Assembly (NCBI GenBank): GCA_003155465.1
Contig: PMCR01000218.1
Coordinates: 1 to 9,610, forward strand
Reading direction: 5' to 3'
Length of the DNA stretch: 9,610 nt
DNA from: Myxococcales bacterium
GTDB lineage: Bacteria > Myxococcota > Polyangia > Fen-1088
Every line of letters begins with the position of its first letter. The first letter of the stretch is position 1. The notes under the pieces were generated by a model, which saw nothing but the letters and a program-made list of their open reading frames with translations, made no database searches and had not been told where the DNA came from. The position numbers and the translations under genes were made by a program. Positions 1-6,175 of this stretch are shown here, in pieces.

Positions 1-214
1 CGTCGTAGCGCAGGTTGCACTTGCCGGCATGCTTGGCCGCCAGGCCGAAGTTGAGGCAGATGGACTTGGCGTGGCCAATGTGTAGGTAGCCATTGGGCTC
101 GGGCGGAAACCGCGTGTGCACCCGCCCCTGGTTCTTCCCCTGCGCGAGGTCGTCGTTGATGATCTCTTCGATGAAATTCGCGGATGATGGCGGATTGCTG
201 TCGGGTCCGGTCAT
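1..214 (-). CDS. glnS: Glutaminyl-tRNA synthetase, N-terminal fragment (truncated by window edge)
   Basis: Cytoplasmic class I aminoacyl-tRNA synthetase that charges tRNA-Gln with glutamine using ATP. Only the first 71 codons are present; the rest lies beyond position 1. The translation contains [14 protein letters not shown] (residues 13-26) and then [18 protein letters not shown] (35-52), the hallmark start of the GlnS catalytic Rossmann fold, with the HIGH ATP-binding motif at residues 45-48. The length before the motif fits bacterial GlnS, which supports the ATG at 214. GltX has a different sequence around HIGH, so GlnS is preferred. No convincing Shine-Dalgarno precedes the ATG. The histidine kinase gene ends 123 bp upstream on the same strand, so read-through from it is possible. 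The frame stays open upstream to the kinase stop codon, but that stretch does not resemble GlnS. Confidence 0.94.
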   Translation of the reverse strand, partial: MTGPDSNPPSSANFIEEIINDDLAQGKNQGRVHTRFPPEPNGYLHIGHAKSICLNFGLAAKHAGKCNLRYD

Positions 215-337
215 GGACGCAAAGCTACGGTCCGAGACGAGCAATGTCCAATGCAAGTACTCGTAGCCCCGCGCCAGGTGCAGGAGATCGTGGCCGTGGT
301 CGTGGTCGTGTTCGAGGAGGGCCGTTACAGTGGTCCG
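215..337 (-). other. Spacer between the histidine kinase gene and glnS
   Basis: This 123-bp gap contains a short GTGGTC-type repeat around 291-309 but no recognisable terminator hairpin with a T-tract and no good sigma70-type promoter. Read in the glnS frame it is open and would encode a His/Asp-rich stretch (HDHDHGHD) without an ATG start. I read it as untranslated leader sequence. Confidence 0.4.
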
Positions 338-1603
338 CTATATCCCCGTTGCCACCGCCGCAGGCAACGGCAGGCGTATCGAGAACACAGTGCCGGCTGC
401 GGCACTGGTGGTGAAGCTGACCTGGCCGCCTAGATAGCGCTCGCCCAGCAGCCGCATGCCATAGGTGCCCAGCCCGTGTCCCGTGCCGGCCTTGGTGGTG
501 AACGAGCGCTGGAACACGTGCGGCGCAACCGCCGGCGCGATCTCGCCCGGGTTGTGCACGTGAAACGCCACCGCATCGCTCGACTGGGGGGCGCCGCTCG
601 CACTCGGGCCAGTCTCCCATTCGCACCAAAGGCGGACCTGGCCCCCGACGGGAGTGGCTTCGAACGCATTTTTCACCATGTTGGTAAGCACCCGGCCGAG
701 CAGGACGGGATCGGTGACCAACTCCACGCCTGGGCAGCGATCCTCCACGGTCAGGGTGCGCTGCTGGGCGGCCTGCGTGTCGGCAAACACGCCCTGCAAA
801 TCGCCGAGCAGCGCCGCGGGCGTGACCGTGACTCGCTGAGGGCGCAGCGTGCCCTGCTCTGCGTCCAGCAGCGTGCGCTGCAGCTGGATCTCCCGCTCAA
901 GCTGGCCGACCAGGCGACTGATCCGTTCGCGTGCGCGGTCTTGACGCTCGCCCGTCGAGCTGGTGAGCAGGTGGGTCCAGTTGGACAGGGCAGATAGCGT
1001 GTTGAGGATGTCGTGGAAGAAGATCCGCTCCAGCGCCTCACGCCGTTTTTCGTGACTGATGTCGCGCAGGGACACCACCGTGTAATCCTTGCCGTCGATG
1101 TCCACCTGGGTGGCGCGCACGTTCAGCTCCAGCGCCACCGCGCCTGCGCCGCGCCCCGTGGTCAGTAGGCACTCCTGCTCGACGGTGCGCCTGCTGGCCT
1201 GCGATTGCGTGACGGCCTGGTAGGTGCCACAAGCCAGGCAGTGCTCGCCGGCCCCACAGCCCTGCGCCTGTTCGGTTGCCCGCGGACACGAGAAGAACTC
1301 GCCGGGCCGTAGCCCGATTGAGTGCCGTTCGTGGCGCAGGTTCTCCAGCAGGGGCGCGCGGTTGGTGGCCAGGATCTGCCGCTCCCGGTTCAGCACCAGC
1401 AGTCCGGCATCCACGGCCTCCAGCAGAGCGCTCACGATGGGGCTGTGGCTCACTGTCCGCACCTCTGCCTCAAGCGCGGCAGGGCTGGCGCGTTCGTGGG
1501 GCGGAATGGGCGTCACAGGCACGTCTTCACTGTTGGCTTTCACCACCGGCGGGTGGCCGCGTCTTGGTTGACGGTGTTCAAGTCGACCCAACAAACCTAG
1601 CAC
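338..1603 (-). CDS. Soluble PAS-domain sensor histidine kinase with Cys-rich sensor region
   Basis: Predicted two-component sensor kinase of about 421 residues that autophosphorylates on His and would pass phosphate to an unseen response regulator. No transmembrane segment or signal peptide is evident, so it should act in the cytoplasm. A PAS-like domain spans about residues 52-185 (LLEAVDAGLLVLNRERQILA near its start, VVSLRDISHEKR at its end). Within it lies a conserved-looking cysteine cluster: C106, C116, C122, C125 (GCG then CLACG). The phosphoacceptor region is FFHDILNTLSAL with H197. It has HDILN instead of the common HELRTP. The ATPase domain shows the N box NMVKNAFEA (308-316) and a glycine box GTGHGLGTYGMRLL (373-386). 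It starts 43 bp after the recD stop, consistent with co-transcription. The start is uncertain: GTG at 1603 has only a weak GAAG-like ribosome site, and later GTG codons (residues 20-21) are alternatives. Confidence 0.87.
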   Translation of the reverse strand: MLGLLGRLEHRQPRRGHPPVVKANSEDVPVTPIPPHERASPAALEAEVRTVSHSPIVSALLEAVDAGLLVLNRERQILATNRAPLLENLRHERHSIGLRPGEFFSCPRATEQAQGCGAGEHCLACGTYQAVTQSQASRRTVEQECLLTTGRGAGAVALELNVRATQVDIDGKDYTVVSLRDISHEKRREALERIFFHDILNTLSALSNWTHLLTSSTGERQDRARERISRLVGQLEREIQLQRTLLDAEQGTLRPQRVTVTPAALLGDLQGVFADTQAAQQRTLTVEDRCPGVELVTDPVLLGRVLTNMVKNAFEATPVGGQVRLWCEWETGPSASGAPQSSDAVAFHVHNPGEIAPAVAPHVFQRSFTTKAGTGHGLGTYGMRLLGERYLGGQVSFTTSAAAGTVFSIRLPLPAAVATGI

Positions 1604-1646
1604 GCGGTTCTTCAGTTGCTCAAAACACCGGAGCGCGGCGCTGCCC

Positions 1647-3470
1647 TTACCCCAACTTTTCGGCCAAGCCCGACGATCGGGTCAGGCTGGTGCAGACACC
1701 GGCAGCCAGGACCTCCGCGCTGCCGCAGATCACGACCGTGTGCCGCGCGCGGGTCAGGGCGGTGTAGAGCAGCTCGCGGGTGAAGAGAGGCAGAGGTTGA
1801 TCGGGCAAGAGCAGCAGAACCTGGTCATGCTCCGAGCCCTGCGCCTTGTGCACGGTCAGGGCGTAGGCTAGGGCCAAGCTGTCGCCCAGGGTCTCGGGCG
1901 AGACAGCCAGCCAGCGCGAGGCTCCTGTGGTGGACAGGCGAAAGACAGCCAGGGGTCGGGCCGTGCGGCCAGGCTGCTTGACTGACAGGACGACCCCTTG
2001 GTCTCCGTTCCACAGGCCGCGGTCGTAGTCGTTGCGCAAGACCAGCACAGGCTCGCCGGGAAGAAGTTCGTCGCCGGGGCCGGGGCGCAGACCATGCAGA
2101 AAGGTGTTGACCGGGTTGGCGCCGGTGGGCCGCTCGCGGGTCACGCACAGCACGCGCTGGCGCGCAACCTGCGCGTGCAGGCGGGTCAGGCGGTCGTCGT
2201 CCTCGCGCGAGAATCCCTCGGGCCCAAGCACGTACTCGTGCTCGATGAGCTGGTCCCACTTGGGCAGAGCAGCGATCGCGTACCAGCGTTGCAGCACGGC
2301 CTCGCGCTCTTCACCAGGCACAAGTTCGACGCCGTCGAAGGCCAGCGCCGCAGCCGCGGGCCGCGGGGTGAGCAAGGCCGTCAGCCGGCCGGCATCCCCC
2401 GCGCGCACGGCCGCCGCACATTCGCTGATGCGACGGCCGGCAGACTGGGCCTGGTCAGTGCGGAAGCTTCTTTGCAGCCGCACCGCCAGGCAGCCCAGGT
2501 CGCGAAACACGGCTCCTGCGTCGACCGAAGGCAACTGGTCCGCATCGCCCAGCAGCACCAACACGGCGTCGTCGCGGAGCGCGCGCAGCAGCTGATCCAT
2601 GAGCGATAGATCGATCATCGATCCCTCGTCGACGATCACCGCCTGCGCGGCCAGACGATAATTCTGGTGATGCAGGAAGTGACCAGTTGCGGGCGAGTAG
2701 CCGAGCAGGCGGTGCAGCGTCTGTGCCGCCGGGCAAGCTGTCTGCAGGGCTCGATCCTCGGCAGACAGCGCGGGCAGGGCGGTCAGGCCGGCGTGGAAGG
2801 ACTCCTGCAGGCGGTTGGCCGCTTTGCCGGTTGGCGCGGCCAGCGCCAGCTCGGACGCAGGCACGCCCAGGCGCACAAGCCCGCGCGCAAGCGCGAGCGC
2901 GATGGTGGTCTTGCCTGTGCCTGGGCCGCCGCTCACCACGGCCAGGCGGCGGGTCAGGGCGGCCGCCACCGCAGCTTGCTGGTCGTCACTCAGGGCCGGC
3001 TGGCTTGTGGCCGCGACTTCGGCGACCGCCGCTTTGACGGCTTGCGGGTCCGGGCCAGGCTGCGCTGCCCGTGCCTTGATGGCCGCCGCCAGGCGCGTCT
3101 CGCAGGCCAGGATTTTCTGGTGATAGAGGAATTCGCCGTCAACGATGAGCGGCCTGTATTCACCCGGGGCCCCGACCAGCGCGGGCACCCTGCGCAACAG
3201 CGCGCGTTCGCCAGGCGCCAGCCGCATGCGGGTGCTGCCCTGACTGCCGCTGACGAGCGAGCGCGCGACCAGGCTGACCAGGTTCTGGCGCTCGGCCTGG
3301 CCGATTCCGGCGGCAAGCTGGCCCATCTGCCAGGCCAAGAATGCCTCTTCCTCGCCCAGATCGGCATCGCGCAGTTCCGAAAGCAAGCCGGGCGGATAGG
3401 CAACGGCGGGTGCCAGCCGCTGGCGGGCTGTGCCCAGCGGAGACAGGGATGGCGCGGGGTCAGATTTCAT
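1647..3470 (-). CDS. recD: RecD, exodeoxyribonuclease V alpha subunit (5'-3' helicase)
   Basis: Superfamily 1B helicase subunit of RecBCD, which unwinds and degrades double-strand ends and is set by Chi for recombination. At 607 residues it matches RecD of the RecBCD type (about 600) and not the longer RecD2. The N-terminal ~160 residues are the RecB-contacting region. The motor follows: Walker A GGPGTGKTT (181-189), APTGKAA (212-218), Walker B IVDEGSMID (279-287), GDADQLPSV (308-316), the arginine motif RSFR (334-337), LAYALTVHKAQGSE (534-547) and TRELLYTALTRAR (564-576), ending with the RecD-like SLTRSSGLA. The ATG at 3470 lacks a strong Shine-Dalgarno. The gene diverges from the TM2 gene and is followed by the histidine kinase. 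No recB or recC is adjacent on the upstream side, where they normally sit. A palindrome overlapping a possible -10 element lies 7 bp before the ATG. Confidence 0.95.
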   Translation of the reverse strand: MKSDPAPSLSPLGTARQRLAPAVAYPPGLLSELRDADLGEEEAFLAWQMGQLAAGIGQAERQNLVSLVARSLVSGSQGSTRMRLAPGERALLRRVPALVGAPGEYRPLIVDGEFLYHQKILACETRLAAAIKARAAQPGPDPQAVKAAVAEVAATSQPALSDDQQAAVAAALTRRLAVVSGGPGTGKTTIALALARGLVRLGVPASELALAAPTGKAANRLQESFHAGLTALPALSAEDRALQTACPAAQTLHRLLGYSPATGHFLHHQNYRLAAQAVIVDEGSMIDLSLMDQLLRALRDDAVLVLLGDADQLPSVDAGAVFRDLGCLAVRLQRSFRTDQAQSAGRRISECAAAVRAGDAGRLTALLTPRPAAAALAFDGVELVPGEEREAVLQRWYAIAALPKWDQLIEHEYVLGPEGFSREDDDRLTRLHAQVARQRVLCVTRERPTGANPVNTFLHGLRPGPGDELLPGEPVLVLRNDYDRGLWNGDQGVVLSVKQPGRTARPLAVFRLSTTGASRWLAVSPETLGDSLALAYALTVHKAQGSEHDQVLLLLPDQPLPLFTRELLYTALTRARHTVVICGSAEVLAAGVCTSLTRSSGLAEKLG

Positions 3471-3477
3471 GTCGGCG

Positions 3478-3493
3478 GGTAGAACAGTCTACC
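3478..3493. promoter_or_regulatory. Palindrome (possible operator) in the recD / TM2-gene divergent region
   Basis: GGTAGA-ACAG-TCTACC is a perfect inverted repeat with 6-bp arms and a 4-bp centre. It lies 7 bp before the recD ATG. On the minus strand it contains TAGACT (3491 down to 3486), a plausible -10 hexamer for recD, but no good -35 is seen 17 bp upstream. It could be a repressor site or a short hairpin in the recD leader. It does not fit the E. coli LexA consensus (CTGT-N8-ACAG). Confidence 0.35.
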
Positions 3494-3557
3494 GCAACGC
3501 GACCTCACCCCGCAGAAGCCATTGCGCAACCGGCCTGCTTACTGGAAGATCAGGCCC

Positions 3558-4100
3558 ATGAAGAAGGACTGGGTCGCCTATCTGCTGGCCGCATTCTCGG
3601 TACTTGGGTGTGCCGGGCTGCACCGGTTCTACCTGGGTCGCCCGGTCTCGGGCGTGTTGTACCTGGTTACCTGGGGCTGGTTCGGGTTGGGGACCCTGCA
3701 CGATCTCATCCGGATGCGCAGCCTGATCAACCGGGCCAATGTGGAGGAGCTAGCCGCCCGGCCCCAGACGGTGCACCTGCACATCCACGGCGGGGTGGAT
3801 TCCGAGTCGGTCCGCGTGGCGGCCATGAAAGGCATGGCCATGCTCGCCGGTCCCTCCAACCCAGGATCCGAGCAGATCCAGGCGGAACGCGAGGGCGCCA
3901 TTCTTCGCTGTGCCCAATCCCACGCGGGGACCGTCACCGCCGCACTGGTGGCCCTGGAGGCCAACCTGTCGCTTGATCATGCGCAGAAGGAACTGCGTCG
4001 CCTGCACCACGCGGGTTTCTGCACCGTGGACGTTAGCGAAGAGGGCGCCGAGACTTACACTTTCGCAGGTCTGGGCTCGACAAGCCCCTTGGTCTCGTGA
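3558..4100 (+). CDS. TM2-domain membrane protein with C-terminal winged-helix-like domain
   Basis: Small inner-membrane protein of 180 residues. The N-terminus is a TM2 domain: a first hydrophobic helix (about 5-19), the family's tight turn GLHRFYLG (20-27), and a second helix (about 31-49) followed by DLIRM. A basic and polar linker (50-110) contains HLHIHGG. The C-terminal part (about 112-169) reads as a winged helix-turn-helix-like fold: EGAILRCAQSHAGTVTAAL, then a LSLDHAQKELRRLHHAGF helix and a hairpin ending in ETYTF. The role of TM2 proteins in bacteria is not settled, and DNA binding by the tail is inference. I chose ATG 3558 because the TM2 domain starts there and GGAAG lies 9 bp before it. 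An in-frame TTG at 3522 would add 12 residues. The gene diverges from recD and ends 9 bp from the convergent GH30 gene. Confidence 0.85.
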   Translation: MKKDWVAYLLAAFSVLGCAGLHRFYLGRPVSGVLYLVTWGWFGLGTLHDLIRMRSLINRANVEELAARPQTVHLHIHGGVDSESVRVAAMKGMAMLAGPSNPGSEQIQAEREGAILRCAQSHAGTVTAALVALEANLSLDHAQKELRRLHHAGFCTVDVSEEGAETYTFAGLGSTSPLVS

Positions 4101-4109
4101 CCAACCGGT

Positions 4110-5447
4110 CTACGGATCCCCGACGAAGGTCGTGATGCTGCGTGCGGGGAGAGCAAAAGTGAACCCCTCGCCGATGAGCGGCACGGGGTCTGCGGGTGCC
4201 AGGGCAAGGTCCGCGGAGGTAATCCAAGGAGTCATGGCGGGTGGGGCACCGCCGGAAATCGAGAAGATCTGCTCTGCATCAGCGGTGCCCTGATTGATGG
4301 CCACGATGACCACGCGTCGGTTATCCGTGAATGCACTGACAAAGACCCAGGCCTGTGGATTTGGGGTCGCATCCACGCGGACGAAGCCCGGACGCACGAA
4401 GCGGCTCCAGTTGCCGAGAGCGTAGGCGCGCCGGGCGAGCTGGCCATCGAGGCTGGTGAGTGCCCCGTTGCCCGGCGGTGAATCCTTGCGCGGTTTCAGC
4501 CACCAATAGTGCCAGGCATTCACCTCGGCTTTGACCAGGTGATCGTGGATCATCTTCGCCACCACCAGGCCCGAGGTGATGCCGGGATCGCTTCCCTTGG
4601 CGGGGTCCGCGACTTCAGTCTCCCACACCTGCTTGCCCAGGTCCTGGGCAGGCGTGTAGAGGAAGGGGGTTCCGCCGTAGTCATGGGTCGCCAGATAGCG
4701 GACATACGCTGCGCTTTGCGGATCGGCGAGGATGGGATCGGCAAAACTGGCGAAGTTGTTCCAGTTCGGTGTTTCAGGCGCAAGGATGGGCGTGGCGAGT
4801 TGCCGTGCGGTCAGAGCGGGCCCGAGAAAGTCCCGTATGAATTCGACGAGCTTGGCAGGCTTGTAGACACAGGTTTCCCAAGCGGCCTTGAACCCCGGCT
4901 CGTTCTGCGCGGACAGGGCCGCAAGGGGGATCCCGGCGGCCGCTATCTGTGCCGCAAAATCCGCGAGCCGGTCGGCCCAAGCCTGGGCCTGCGTGTCGAG
5001 CAAGGCACCGCCGTTGATCGTCGAGTTGTTGTCCTTCCACTCTGCTGGTGGTGACCAGGGCGCCGCCCAAACCGACACGCCGCGGGCTGCCGCCATTTGG
5101 GCGGTGGCGAGTTCATCTGTGGTTCCGTCAGGAGCGATGCGCAGGCGCAGCAGGGAAAGCCCAAGGCCCGTCTCAGGCGAGAAGAACTGATCGGCCTCGG
5201 CGTCGGTGAGGGAAGGTGCGGTCCATGCGCTGGAGGCACCGAAGCCCGTGATGACTTGGTGCTGCGTCCCGAGCGCGATCTCAGCCGGTAGTACCTCTTG
5301 CGGCGTCGGCGACGGGGTCACTTTCTTGTCGCCCGCGTTCGGTACGCATGCGGTCGCCAGGGCCGAAACGGCGGCAGCCGCGATGGCAACCCGGTTTGGG
5401 GCCACCCGGAGGCGGGGAGGATGCAAAGGACTGCGACTTCTTGACAT
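4110..5447 (-). CDS. Glycoside hydrolase family 30 lipoprotein (xylanase-like)
   Basis: Predicted cell-surface or periplasmic retaining glycosidase of 445 residues, closest by eye to the GH30 glucuronoxylanase group. A signal peptide with hydrophobic core VAIAAAAVSALATA is followed by Cys34, a plausible lipid-anchored cysteine, and then a Pro/Thr linker. The catalytic barrel begins with VITGFGASSAWTAPSLT (about 65-81) and GLGLSLLRLRIAPDG, then APWSPPAEWKDN. The acid/base is E183 in SAQNEPGF and the probable nucleophile is E278 in VWETEVAD; the 95-residue separation suits the family. The GH30 side beta-domain follows (SRFVRPGFVRVDATPNP, then VSAFTDNRRVVIVAINQG). No carbohydrate-binding module is present. 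ATG 5447 is chosen because AGGTGG lies just upstream; a GTG at 5456 would add three residues. The loop after the YWW strand lacks the usual Arg-Arg-x-Tyr-Gly-Pro motif, so substrate specificity may differ. The gene converges on the TM2 gene. Confidence 0.88.
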   Translation of the reverse strand: MSRSRSPLHPPRLRVAPNRVAIAAAAVSALATACVPNAGDKKVTPSPTPQEVLPAEIALGTQHQVITGFGASSAWTAPSLTDAEADQFFSPETGLGLSLLRLRIAPDGTTDELATAQMAAARGVSVWAAPWSPPAEWKDNNSTINGGALLDTQAQAWADRLADFAAQIAAAGIPLAALSAQNEPGFKAAWETCVYKPAKLVEFIRDFLGPALTARQLATPILAPETPNWNNFASFADPILADPQSAAYVRYLATHDYGGTPFLYTPAQDLGKQVWETEVADPAKGSDPGITSGLVVAKMIHDHLVKAEVNAWHYWWLKPRKDSPPGNGALTSLDGQLARRAYALGNWSRFVRPGFVRVDATPNPQAWVFVSAFTDNRRVVIVAINQGTADAEQIFSISGGAPPAMTPWITSADLALAPADPVPLIGEGFTFALPARSITTFVGDP

Positions 5448-5564
5448 CGTTTCCACCTAGTCTAGCGGAACATCCTCACGCTATCCGATCTTCAGTGCGA
5501 AGGCGGGGGGCTTGTAGTCAGCGCCGTGGTTCGGTAGAAGGAAGGGTCGAAAGGAGACACCACC
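5448..5564. promoter_or_regulatory. Divergent intergenic region between the GH30 gene and the four-Cys membrane protein gene
   Basis: This 117-bp region must hold both promoters. On the plus strand, TTGTAG (5512-5517) and TAGAAG (5535-5540) are spaced exactly 17 bp and precede the AAGGAG ribosome site (5551-5556), so they are a weak sigma70-like candidate. On the minus strand, TAGACT (5464 down to 5459) lies just before the GH30 ribosome site, with no recognisable -35. All promoter calls here are low confidence. Confidence 0.25.
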
Positions 5565-6167
5565 GTGGCAAGCGAACACGACGAGCCGAAGCAAACCGAA
5601 GGAGCACAGGAAGCACCCCAGGAAACACCTCAAGTCAATGCTGCGCTTGACAGCAGGAGGCGTGGCGTCTCGCGTGGCAAGATCTTTCTTGGCTTGGTGG
5701 TGGTCGCGGTCGTCATCTTCGCCGCCTATTTCGCCACGCGGAGGGGCGCCCTCTCGCTTGGCCCCGCGACGCCTCCGAAGCCAGCGGCGATCACGCTGGT
5801 GACCGCGGATCGTACGGACCTGGACTGCGTGGCTGCGAAAGGCATCCAGGGTTTCCATTGTGGGTATTCCAGCGAGATCACAAATTGGCAGGGCGACGAA
5901 CAGAACAAGCTGAAGCCGTACTACACCCTGGATCGCCACCTGTATCTTGTTCCGGGTCTCTTCCTTGAGCCGGCCATTGCCAAGCGCTACCAGGCCGAGC
6001 TTCCCAACAAGCCACGCGAGCAACTCAAGCGCTTCACCGCCAACTGCCAGATTAGGGTCATCGGCAAGTTGGCCGGGGTGCGCACGCATTGGCAAGCCAA
6101 CAACGCTTGGTCGAATCCCGAGGATATCGAGGTCGGAACAATCTCGGACTGCAAGATCGACGGCTAG
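5565..6167 (+). CDS. Single-pass membrane protein of unknown function with four extracytoplasmic cysteines
   Basis: I do not recognise the family. The 200-residue product has a hydrophilic, Glu/Gln-rich N-terminus (1-30), a basic patch SRRRGVSRGK (30-39) and one hydrophobic helix (about 40-57, FLGLVVVAVVIFAAYFA). A globular domain of about 130 residues follows. The positive-inside rule puts the N-terminus in the cytoplasm and the domain in the periplasm. That domain carries C88, C99, C161 and C196, enough for two disulfides, and aromatic-rich segments such as LKPYYTLDRHLYLVPGLFLEP (split around 116-136). The GTG start at 5565 is well supported by AAGGAG at 5551-5556, 8 bp upstream. It diverges from the GH30 gene and ends 8 bp from the convergent exported-protein gene, so neither neighbour is in its operon. 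Confidence 0.8.
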   Translation: MASEHDEPKQTEGAQEAPQETPQVNAALDSRRRGVSRGKIFLGLVVVAVVIFAAYFATRRGALSLGPATPPKPAAITLVTADRTDLDCVAAKGIQGFHCGYSSEITNWQGDEQNKLKPYYTLDRHLYLVPGLFLEPAIAKRYQAELPNKPREQLKRFTANCQIRVIGKLAGVRTHWQANNAWSNPEDIEVGTISDCKIDG

Positions 6168-6175
6168 GAGCGTCG

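Noticed and set aside
291..309. Short GTGGTC-type tandem repeat
   Set aside because: Too short and imperfect to be a meaningful repeat element or CRISPR; likely simple sequence in an untranslated spacer.
215..337. In-frame N-terminal extension of GlnS with a His/Asp-rich stretch
   Set aside because: The frame is open back to the kinase stop, but there is no ATG or GTG start with a ribosome site, and GlnS proteins normally begin about where the ATG at 214 lies.
2667..3482. 271-codon plus-strand open frame over recD
   Set aside because: It is antisense to the unmistakable RecD Walker A and N-terminal region, and its composition is Arg/Gly/Gln-rich, as expected for a shadow frame.
3478..3493. 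LexA (SOS) box before recD
   Set aside because: The arms do not match the E. coli CTGT-N8-ACAG or the Gram-positive GAAC-N4-GTTC pattern, so I call it only an unassigned palindrome.
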